Shown: positions 57,293 to 64,000 of the stretch, piece after piece
Position numbering within the stretch: position 1 is the stretch's first letter
Layout: the number at the start of each line of letters is the position of its first letter
Source: Pseudomonas sp. MUP55
Lineage (GTDB): Bacteria; Pseudomonadota; Gammaproteobacteria; Pseudomonadales; Pseudomonadaceae
Length of the DNA stretch: 64,000 bases
Direction: 5' to 3'
Assembly (NCBI RefSeq): GCF_034043515.1
Contig: NZ_CP138214.1
Span: 1,922,001 to 1,986,000 of the forward strand
Translations under genes and position numbers: made by a program
Notes under the pieces: model-generated
Seen by the model: the letters and a program-made list of their open reading frames with translations, nothing else
Databases searched by the model: none
Told to the model about the DNA's origin: nothing

Positions 57293-58948
57293 ATGCGTCA
57301 TGTCATCGAACTGTCCCCCTCGGGGAAAACCTTTGAGGCCGGCGACGAGCTGTTGCTTGACGCGATGCTCGCCAGCGGCTTGTCCGTGCCGTTCTCCTGC
57401 CGCCGTGGCGCCTGCGGTTCGTGCAAGGTGCTGGTCGCTGACGGCGAGTACCGGGCCAAGCGCCTGGCGCCGGATGCCCCCGCACCCTGTTACCCCCTGG
57501 CCGCCAATGAAATGTTGTTGTGCCAGAGCCACGCGTGCACCGACATGCGTCTGGAAATTCCTGGCTGGTCCCTGGATAGTCCCGCGCTGGTCGTCGAGGC
57601 GCAGGTACTCGGCAAGCGCGCACTCGCGTCGGACGTCATCGAGTTGGTACTGAAGCCGGATGCACCGGTGTTGGCCCGCCCTGGCCAATACCTCAAATTC
57701 CGCCTGGCAGACGGGGACACGCGCTGTTTCTCGATTGCCAACCTGCCTGCGCAGGACGACGGGCGTCTGGTCTTCCACATTCGTCGGGTCAGCGGCGGGT
57801 ACTTTTCCGAGGGTATTCTGGATGGCTTGGCCGTGGGTGAGCGCTTGCCATTGGAGGGGCCGTTCGGCGCCTGCACCTGGCAGGAGGAGGATGCAACCGC
57901 CGTTGTCCTGTTCGCCACGGGCACCGGTTATGCGGGCATCAAGCCGATCCTGTTGAGCGCGCTCAAAGGTGATCGTGAGGTGACCTTGTATTGGGGCGGC
58001 GCGCACTCCGCGGATTTTTATGACAGCGCCTTCCTGGACCAGTCGATGCTTCAACATCCAGGTTTTCGCTGGCATCCCGTACGCTCATCCGAGGGCAGGG
58101 TGCACGAGGTTGCGTTGAGTCATGGGCACCACTGGGAAGTGACCCAGGTCTATGCGTGTGGTAACGCCACTATGCTCGGCCAGGTGCGCAGCCATTGCGT
58201 TGAGGCGGGGTTGCCAAGCCATCGGTTTGTGGCGGAGGCTTTCGTCGCCAGTGGTCGGTCAAGTGCTGGAACGGTTTCCCCGGGGTTCGACCCGATCTGG
58301 GAAAAAGTCGGCCCGCGTTACTCCCTGGATGGCATGCTGGCGGCGCGAGAAAAATCCATACGCGCCCTTGCGGCCATCGCCAGCCAGTTGAAAGTCGGCA
58401 TGACCACCGGCGAAGCCCTGGAGATGGCTGCGCAGCAACTTCAGGCCATGGGCGCTTCACACACCTGGCATCCCACTTACATCCGTTTTGGCGCCGACAC
58501 GGTGCGCCCGCCCCGCGAAGGCATCGACCGTCAGCGCAGGCTGCGCGCCAAGGATATTGCCGTGGTCGACCTAGGCCCGGTGTGGGACGGTTATGAAGGC
58601 GACTACGGCGACACCTTTGTCTTCGGCGACGCACCGCTGCACCTGGCCTGTACCACCGCGCTGCATGAGGTATTCGATGAAACGCGCCAGGCATGGCTGC
58701 GCGGCCTGACCGGGCGCGAACTCTACGACTTCGCCGAACAGAGCGCCCTGGCCAAGGGCTGGAGACTGGCGCGCAACCTGGCCGGGCACCGCCTCGCGGA
58801 TTTTCCCCATGCGTTGTTCGAGAGCAAGCAGTTGGCCGACCTGGAGATTGCGCCGAGTGAAATGGCCTGGGTACTGGAAATCCAGCTGTGCCATCCCACG
58901 GAGCCGGTCGGTGGGTTCTTTGAAGACATGCTGATGTTGCAGATCTGA
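57293..58948 (+). CDS. Ferredoxin/flavin reductase fused to an M24 metallopeptidase-like domain
   Basis: A 551-residue fusion. Residues 1-90 are a plant-type [2Fe-2S] ferredoxin with Cys36, Cys41, Cys44 and Cys77. Residues 95-200 are an FNR-type flavin domain (RCFSIAN, Arg144 and Ser147). Residues 200-325 are the NAD(P) domain (LFATGTGYAGI, ACGN). Together these resemble CDP-6-deoxyglucoseen reductase-type NADH reductases. Residues 335-551 are a creatinase/aminopeptidase P (M24) fold with all five metal ligands: Asp426, Asp437, His499, Glu529 and Glu544. The frame is continuous with no internal start signal between the halves. It is divergent from a MocR regulator. The reaction is unknown. 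The ribosome-binding site (AGG, 11 bases before ATG) is weak. Confidence 0.88.
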   Translation: MRHVIELSPSGKTFEAGDELLLDAMLASGLSVPFSCRRGACGSCKVLVADGEYRAKRLAPDAPAPCYPLAANEMLLCQSHACTDMRLEIPGWSLDSPALVVEAQVLGKRALASDVIELVLKPDAPVLARPGQYLKFRLADGDTRCFSIANLPAQDDGRLVFHIRRVSGGYFSEGILDGLAVGERLPLEGPFGACTWQEEDATAVVLFATGTGYAGIKPILLSALKGDREVTLYWGGAHSADFYDSAFLDQSMLQHPGFRWHPVRSSEGRVHEVALSHGHHWEVTQVYACGNATMLGQVRSHCVEAGLPSHRFVAEAFVASGRSSAGTVSPGFDPIWEKVGPRYSLDGMLAAREKSIRALAAIASQLKVGMTTGEALEMAAQQLQAMGASHTWHPTYIRFGADTVRPPREGIDRQRRLRAKDIAVVDLGPVWDGYEGDYGDTFVFGDAPLHLACTTALHEVFDETRQAWLRGLTGRELYDFAEQSALAKGWRLARNLAGHRLADFPHALFESKQLADLEIAPSEMAWVLEIQLCHPTEPVGGFFEDMLMLQI

Positions 58949-59276
58949 AAGACCGATCTGCAAGACGCAGCAGAGCCAATGTGGAAGGGGGCTTGCTCCC
59001 GATAGCGGTGGGCCAGTCAAGCACGCGTTGACTGACATGCCGTCATCGGGGCATAGGTATCTACACAACTTGGCATGGCCCTGAACCTGTTGCGAGGGAG
59101 CTTGCTCCCGCTGGGCCGCGAAGCGGCCCCAAGCAATGGGTCTGCTGCGCAGTCCAGCGGGAGCAAGCTCCCTCGCCACAGGTTTGGTGTTCGCCTCAAC
59201 TGACTGGCATTAGGGCAAGCCCCCTCCCACATTCAAGCGGTGTTGCCTTTCAGATCGGGCCTCCCACAGTGGAGGC
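58949..59276. other. Intergenic region filled by REP-type elements
   Basis: About 330 bases between convergent genes with no protein gene. Almost all of it is repeat sequence: an outer REP doublet whose right arm is split by a second palindromic element. No ordinary T-run terminator was found for either gene. Confidence 0.75.
58979..59233. repeat. REP doublet interrupted by another palindromic element
   Basis: The left arm TGTGGAAGGGGGCTTGCTCCCGAT (58980-59003) and spacer are followed by CATCGGGG (to 59051). The remainder of the right arm, GCAAGCCCCCTCCCACAT, appears only at 59216. The roughly 160 bases between hold a second inverted pair (GAGGGAGCTTGCTCCCGCTGG and CCAGCGGGAGCAAGCTCCCTCG). 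Extra G residues at the right junction could be a 2-base duplication. Confidence 0.8.
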
Positions 59277-61016
59277 TCAGAGCTTGGGCAACTGGCCGAC
59301 ACGCCCCATCATTTCGGTGACGATCTGCAGGTCCAGCAAAAATTGCGAGACGGTCTTGAACTCGCCGTCGGTATGCCCGGTGTATTTCTCCTCCGGACGG
59401 GCCAGGCCGAATTGCACGCCGTTGGGCAGGTCGTGCACGGAGGTGGCGCCGGCGGAGGTGCCGAACGTGTGCTGCATGCCCAGGTTTTCAGTGGCCACCG
59501 CCAGCAAGGCTTTCACCCATTCGCCTTCGGGGTTGCGGTACATCGGGGCATCCAGCGAATACGTGAAGTTCACATTGACCTTGGCTTGCTGGTCCCACGC
59601 GTTCAGCTTCTGCTCGATCTGTGCCTTGAGTGCCTCTGGGTCCTTACCCTTCGGCGCGCGCAGGTTCACGGCCAGCTTAAGGGCTTTGTCATCCAGGCCG
59701 ACAAAGGTTGGCGAGGTGGTCAGCGGGCCCATGAAATCATCCGAATAGCCCACGCCCAATTTGCCGCCCAGGTAATCCAGGCCCCAGTTGTCCGCCGCAT
59801 ACTTCGCAGCATCAGTGATGTGGTTGTGCTTGAGGGCAATCTTGCCGTCGACGCTGTGGATCAATTCCAGCATACGGGCGACCGGGTTGACCCCGGTTTC
59901 GGGTTCCGAAGAGTGGGCAGACACGCCGGTGACGGTGAGTTTGACGTCCTTGCCGTCGACCTTGGTGCTTACCTGGAAATTGCCGCCGTTGCGCTTGGCA
60001 TAATCATCCCCGGCCTGCTGCAGGCGGGCCGCCAATTCAGCCGGTTTATCGCTGACCAGGGTTGCGACCGAAACCGATGGAATCTGGTTGGTGGCCTTGC
60101 CGCCGGTCAACCCGATAATTTCCGCGCCGGTGCCTTCACCCTTGCGCACCGGGAACGTGGCCATGACCGTGCCCGAGCCTTTCTCGGCGATCACTACCGG
60201 GTAACCGCCATCCAGCGCCAGGTTGTACTGCGGCGTGGGATTGCGTTCGAAATAGTAGGGAATGGCGTCACCGGAGGTTTCTTCGGTGGTATCCACCAGC
60301 AGCTTGAACGAGCGCGCCAGCGGCAGCTTTTCTTCCTTGATCACCTTCATGGCGTACATCGCCACGACGATGGCGTTCTTGTCATCCTCGGTGCCACGGC
60401 CGTACATGCGGTCGCCGATCAGCGTGACCTTGAACGGGTCCAGTTTGGTGCCATCCTTGAGTACCCAGTTCTCTGGCGTCACCGGCACCACGTCGGCGTG
60501 GGCGTGGATGCCCACCACTTCGTCGCTGCTGCCTTCCAGGGAAATTTCATACACACGGTTATCGACGTTGCGGAAGTTCAGGTTGAACGACTTGGCCAGG
60601 GCCTGAATCTTGTCGGCGATCTTGAGAAATTCCGGGTTTTTATACTGTGGCAGGCCGTCTACGTTGAACGTCGGGATCTGCACCAGTTCGCGCAAGGTTT
60701 CGAGGGCGGCCTTGCCGTACTTCACGCGGGTGTAAATACCCAGCAGACGATTGATCTCGTCTTGCTGGTCGGCGCTCAAGGTTTTGTTGTCGAGAAACGC
60801 GTTGATGGCCGGGCCGACGTCAGCGCTCTTGCCCAGCTCGCCCTTGGTCAGGGTGGCGAGGAAACTGCGGAAATCGGTGACGGGCGTTTCGCTGAAGCTC
60901 TTCAGGATCGCGGTGCTTTGGTCGGCGGTGATATTAGCAAAAGCAGGGGTGGCGACTGCCGAAAGACCCGCTGCTAGCAGGGTGGCAGCCGCCAATTGCT
61001 TGAGTGGAAAGTACAT
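59277..61016 (-). CDS. Exported M20-family dipeptidase
   Basis: A 579-residue M20 metallopeptidase of the PepV/dipeptidase branch. The ATG at 61016 (AAGGAG 11 bases upstream) gives a signal peptide ending TPAFA-NI. Metal and catalytic motifs are VGIHAHADVVP, GRGTEDDKNAIVVAMYAM, DTTEETSGDAIP, and the C-terminal GTSAGATSVHDLPNGVQFG. The mature enzyme should cleave short peptides in the periplasm using two zinc ions. It is the last of a minus-strand series with a phospholipase-D-family enzyme, ExbB and a TonB receptor, but a gap of about 95 bases leaves operon membership uncertain. Confidence 0.92.
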   Translation of the reverse strand: MYFPLKQLAAATLLAAGLSAVATPAFANITADQSTAILKSFSETPVTDFRSFLATLTKGELGKSADVGPAINAFLDNKTLSADQQDEINRLLGIYTRVKYGKAALETLRELVQIPTFNVDGLPQYKNPEFLKIADKIQALAKSFNLNFRNVDNRVYEISLEGSSDEVVGIHAHADVVPVTPENWVLKDGTKLDPFKVTLIGDRMYGRGTEDDKNAIVVAMYAMKVIKEEKLPLARSFKLLVDTTEETSGDAIPYYFERNPTPQYNLALDGGYPVVIAEKGSGTVMATFPVRKGEGTGAEIIGLTGGKATNQIPSVSVATLVSDKPAELAARLQQAGDDYAKRNGGNFQVSTKVDGKDVKLTVTGVSAHSSEPETGVNPVARMLELIHSVDGKIALKHNHITDAAKYAADNWGLDYLGGKLGVGYSDDFMGPLTTSPTFVGLDDKALKLAVNLRAPKGKDPEALKAQIEQKLNAWDQQAKVNVNFTYSLDAPMYRNPEGEWVKALLAVATENLGMQHTFGTSAGATSVHDLPNGVQFGLARPEEKYTGHTDGEFKTVSQFLLDLQIVTEMMGRVGQLPKL

Positions 61017-61111
61017 GGATGAAGGCACTCCTTTGCAGGTAATAAGTGGGAAGTTTCTGACGGATTAGTCAGAAACATTTCCACACACTACCATCACTCA
61101 GGTGTGGGAGG

Positions 61112-62329
61112 TCAATGCTGGCCAGGGTGGGGCGCGGGGTATTCATCTGCCACGCCGAGGGCTCTGGCATAGGGCCCCTCCCAAAGTTGCTCATGCAGTT
61201 CGCCTAAACGCTTGGCCATGGCGTCGCTGCGCATCACCACTTCCAGATTGCGCGAGTTATCCAGGTAGCCGCCCAACCAGTTGCTGGTCCCAACCCACGC
61301 TACCTGCCCGTCGATTTCCATGGCCTTGCTATGGATTACCCGCGCATACGGGATAAAGCCTTGCTTGGCTTCGGGCAGGGTGACGATTCTGATCTGCACA
61401 TTGGGCAGCACCGCGAGGCTCTTGAGGTAGGGCAGTTCCAGCGGGTCGGTGTTCCAGTTGGACACCATCAGCTTGATCGACACGCCCCGCGCAGCGGCGG
61501 CGCGCACGGCGTTGTCGATCACCGCATAGTAGGGGCGGGTCCGATCCGGTCCGTAGGACAGCGGTGCATAGTCGAGCAACTGCACGCGCACCTCCTTCTT
61601 CGCTTCGCCCAGCAGGCGCGGCAACTCCAGCTGTGAATCACCCACGCCGGGCGGGTTGTAGCGATGTGGGCTGGCCACCAGGTAGTTGCCGGTGCGCGCA
61701 GGTTCCTGGCTGGCGGCCGGCAGCGGCACCGGCCGGTGTTCGGCGAGGGCCTGTTGGGCTTGCCAGTCCTGGTCGAAGATCGCCTGGACCTGCCCGACGA
61801 CAGTCGCATCGCTGATGCGCAGTCCGGTTTCGTGGATATGTTCCAGGGAGCGCCAGTCGAAATTCTGGCTGCCGACAAACGCCTGCTGGCCGTCCACCAG
61901 CATGTACTTGGCGTGGATTATCCCGCCGCTCACTTGCCCGAAGGGCAGTACGCGGAAGGTCAGGTTGGGGATGGCGCGCAAGCGTTCCAGGGTGGCCGCA
62001 TCCGACAACTTGAGGCCTTTTTCTTCAAGCAGAAAACGAATCTTCACGCCGCGCTTGCCGGCGGCTTCCAGGTGTTCGATCACCTTGTCCATCACCGAGC
62101 CGGGATGGTCGGCCGCGTAGAACTGGCCGATATCAATGCGCTGTTTTGCGCCGTCAAACAGCTCGATCCACACAGGCCCGGGCTGACGCAAATCGGCGGT
62201 ACCCAGCACAGTGTCGACCGGTACGGTATGCACCAGCTCAAAGCCTGGAATTGAAAAGTCCGCCTGGGCCAGCGGACTGAGCAGTAGGCCGGTGAGGCCT
62301 GCGATACGTAACTTGATCGATAGGGACAT
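61112..62329 (-). CDS. Secreted phospholipase D family protein
   Basis: A 405-residue PLD-superfamily enzyme with a signal peptide ending SPLAQA-DF. Two complete HKD motifs are present: His139-Lys141-Asp146 (IHAKYMLVD followed by GSQNFDWRS) and His333-Lys335-Asp340 (IHSKAMEID followed by GTSNWLGG). The layout is like exported PLD3-type phosphodiesterases, acting on phospholipid or nucleic acid phosphodiesters. The ATG at 62329 with an AGAGA site is preferred to an in-frame TTG at 62347. The start lies 54 bases after the ExbB stop. Confidence 0.9.
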   Translation of the reverse strand: MSLSIKLRIAGLTGLLLSPLAQADFSIPGFELVHTVPVDTVLGTADLRQPGPVWIELFDGAKQRIDIGQFYAADHPGSVMDKVIEHLEAAGKRGVKIRFLLEEKGLKLSDAATLERLRAIPNLTFRVLPFGQVSGGIIHAKYMLVDGQQAFVGSQNFDWRSLEHIHETGLRISDATVVGQVQAIFDQDWQAQQALAEHRPVPLPAASQEPARTGNYLVASPHRYNPPGVGDSQLELPRLLGEAKKEVRVQLLDYAPLSYGPDRTRPYYAVIDNAVRAAAARGVSIKLMVSNWNTDPLELPYLKSLAVLPNVQIRIVTLPEAKQGFIPYARVIHSKAMEIDGQVAWVGTSNWLGGYLDNSRNLEVVMRSDAMAKRLGELHEQLWEGPYARALGVADEYPAPHPGQH

Positions 62330-62383
62330 AGGTGTCTCTGCGGGCAAAAAAAGGACGGGCGCCTATAGCGCCCACCCCGAAGG

Positions 62384-63031
62384 TCATGCCGTGCGGGTGT
62401 GCAACGGCGTCGGCACCAGATGCGGCATTTCACCCTGCACACGGGCACCGCTGGCGGCGCGAATCAGCAGAATCTTCAACTGGTCGTTGATGCGCTCCAG
62501 GCTGTCCTGGAAGAAGTTGTGAAACACCACGCAGAACAGCGCGATGGCGATACCCAGCCCGGTGGCGAACAAGGCCGTGCCGATACCACCGGAAATCTGC
62601 CCTGGGTCGGACACGCCCGCCGTGGCCAGCGCCTTGAAGGTGTCGATGATGCCCAGGATAGTCCCCAGCAGGCCAAGCAGCGGGGCCGCAGTGGTGATGG
62701 TCTCGATGATCCACAGGCTGCGGGCGAGCGGGGCGCGGGTCTTGAGGTACTGGGTGTCGATTTCGTCGTCCAGGTCCTTGCGCGAACCGTGGGTCGCCTT
62801 CTGGGCCAGCACCGGCAGGATCATGTCCAGCGCCAGGCTGCGGCGACCGGTCAGGCTTTGCGGCAAGTCGCGCTCGCTGTGCACGTTGGCGCCGAGGGCG
62901 TCGATCAGGGCGCGGGCCTGGCGGCGGACATAGGCGAAGTAGATACCACGCTCGATGGCGATGAAGATGGCGATGGCCATCGCGGCATACATCACATAGA
63001 AGGTGACGTCGTGGAGCAGGTTCATATCCAT
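62384..63031 (-). CDS. MotA/TolQ/ExbB-family proton channel protein
   Basis: A 215-residue ExbB-like protein with three membrane helices: about 10-27, 115-135 (ITTAAPLLGLLGTILGIIDTF) and 150-172 (IGTALFATGLGIAIALFCVVFHNFF). The glycine-rich APLLGLLGTILG and the TGLGIAIAL segment match the proton-path core of ExbB. No ExbD or TonB gene lies next to it in the window. It is 24 bases downstream of a TonB-receptor gene. AGAGGA lies 8 bases before the ATG. Confidence 0.92.
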   Translation of the reverse strand: MDMNLLHDVTFYVMYAAMAIAIFIAIERGIYFAYVRRQARALIDALGANVHSERDLPQSLTGRRSLALDMILPVLAQKATHGSRKDLDDEIDTQYLKTRAPLARSLWIIETITTAAPLLGLLGTILGIIDTFKALATAGVSDPGQISGGIGTALFATGLGIAIALFCVVFHNFFQDSLERINDQLKILLIRAASGARVQGEMPHLVPTPLHTRTA

Positions 63032-63055
63032 GCTTGCGATCCTCTTGGGTCAGTC

Positions 63056-64000
63056 TTAGAAATTGGCTTCCAGCGAAACCGTGACGGTGCGGTCCAGGCC
63101 GACGATGTACGCCGGGTCGCCGTCGCGAAAGCCGCTGTAGCTGGCGGCGTTGGTCTTGGTGGTGTACACGCCGTCCAGGTATTTCTTGTCGAACAGGTTG
63201 TCGACGTTCAGGCGCAGGGTCGCGTCCTTGACCACCTTCTTGTCCACCGGCAGGTAGATACCGGCGCCGAGGTTGAACACGGTGCGCCCGGAAATGGCTT
63301 CGTCGTTGGTCAGGTCGCCGTAGAGCTTGCTGGTGTACTTGCCGCCGAAGGTGCCGTAGAAGCGCCCGTCGTCGTAGCCGATGTTGGCCGCCAGCATGTT
63401 CTTCGGCACGTTGGCAAATTGCTTGCCGCTGGTGGGCAACAGGATGGCCTGGCCGGCGTTATAGACGGTCATGTCATCTTGCTGCTCGGCCTTGGTGTAG
63501 GTGTAGGAGGTGTAGTAGTTGAAGTGGTTGGGCAGCAGGCCGCTCCATTCCAGTTCCAGGCCTTTGTTGGTGACGGCGCCGACGTTGATGTCGGCCGCGT
63601 CGCCGTTGATGTCCTTGGACGACACCTGGCGATTCTTGAAATCCATGTAGAACAGGGTTGCGGCCAGGGTCATGTCGTCGCCGCGCAAGCGCCAGCCCAA
63701 TTCGTGGTTCCAGCTGGTTTCCGGCTCGAGGTTGATGGAATCGACGCCTTTATCGTAGAGCGCATAGTTCTGCGGTACGCGCATGTTGCGTGACAGGCTG
63801 TAGAACAGCTCGTTGCGCTCGTCCAGCTGGTATTTGAGGCCGACGTTGGGCAGCAGTTTGTTGTAGGTCTGGTTACGCTTTTCTGGCCGCTCAGTGATGC
63901 TGCCGTGGTTGGTGCCGTCACGCTCGACGTTCATGTAGGCCAGGCCTGCGATGAAGGTCCAGTCCGAGTTGATGTACCAGGTGTCCTGGGCCCAGACTTT
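63056..64000 (-). CDS. TonB-dependent receptor, C-terminal part
   Basis: The frame is open to the window edge, so the N-terminus, plug and signal peptide are missing; about 314 residues remain. They are barrel strands (ETSWNHELGWRLRGDDMTLAATLFYMDF, NYYTSYTYTKAEQQDD, FYGTFGGKYTSKLYGDLTNDEAISG, LRLNVDNLFDKKYLDG) with the closing aromatic residue in VSLEANF. The motif NVDNLFDKKY is typical of siderophore-type receptors, but the substrate is unknown. It is the first visible gene of the ExbB/PLD series. Confidence 0.92.
   Translation of the reverse strand, partial: KVWAQDTWYINSDWTFIAGLAYMNVERDGTNHGSITERPEKRNQTYNKLLPNVGLKYQLDERNELFYSLSRNMRVPQNYALYDKGVDSINLEPETSWNHELGWRLRGDDMTLAATLFYMDFKNRQVSSKDINGDAADINVGAVTNKGLELEWSGLLPNHFNYYTSYTYTKAEQQDDMTVYNAGQAILLPTSGKQFANVPKNMLAANIGYDDGRFYGTFGGKYTSKLYGDLTNDEAISGRTVFNLGAGIYLPVDKKVVKDATLRLNVDNLFDKKYLDGVYTTKTNAASYSGFRDGDPAYIVGLDRTVTVSLEANF

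Noticed and set aside
57293..58948. Possibility that the fusion gene is two genes joined by a frameshift error
   Set aside because: The frame is continuous with normal codon use through the junction (about residues 325-345), no stop or ribosome-binding site lies there, and both domains are complete.

Overview
This is a chromosomal window from a Pseudomonas of the P. fluorescens group. The evidence is the gene order (gltA, sdhCDAB, sucAB-lpdG-sucCD; fabB-fabA next to a hybrid kinase and gpsA; betX-yjcH-actP), the GC-rich pseudomonad codon use, and at least eight inverted REP doublets with a GGGAGGGGGCTTG core. I see no rRNA, CRISPR array, prophage, transposase or RAYT gene. Species naming is inference; no database was used.

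Layout. 1-5000: end of a DUF808 membrane protein, mlaA with a secreted hydrolase, a small membrane protein, and a membrane-anchored GH17 glucan enzyme. 5100-8260: periplasmic betaine-binding protein BetX, then yjcH-actP acetate uptake with Crc/Hfq-type motifs at the yjcH start. 8400-21560: the TCA cluster, with gltA divergent from sdhCDAB-sucAB-lpdG-sucCD. Good sigma70 promoters precede gltA and sdhC, and structured leaders precede sucA and sucC. 21900-31000: brnQ, a DUF599 protein, a small lipoprotein, two overlapping hotdog thioesterases, htpG, a dienelactone hydrolase, a pirin, an OsmC protein and an exported amidohydrolase. 31050-38060 (minus strand): fabA-fabB with a DesT-like operator, and a three-gene unit of TonB receptor, orphan binding protein and hybrid kinase. 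38200-46350: gpsA, DUF4389, sixA, a thioesterase, two serine hydrolases, a DUF4892 protein preceded by a possible 18-residue coupled leader ORF, an AI-2E-family permease, and a two-component pair. 46400-54900: pyrF, an oxidoreductase/SDR pair, a MocR regulator with a perfect inverted repeat upstream, an HBM-type chemoreceptor, an alpha/beta hydrolase and a coiled-coil membrane protein. 55200-55700: tRNA-Glu/tRNA-Gly present twice in tandem behind a strong stable-RNA promoter.

55700-64000 is the accessory end. A MocR regulator is divergent from a 551-residue protein that joins a ferredoxin/flavin/NAD reductase to a complete M24 metallopeptidase-like domain. After a nested REP element comes a minus-strand series: TonB receptor (runs off the end), ExbB-like channel, secreted phospholipase-D-family enzyme, exported M20 dipeptidase.

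The most novel-looking items are the reductase-M24 fusion with its own MocR regulator, the receptor/binding-protein/hybrid-kinase unit, and the receptor/ExbB/PLD/dipeptidase series. Most of the rest is conserved pseudomonad core metabolism.
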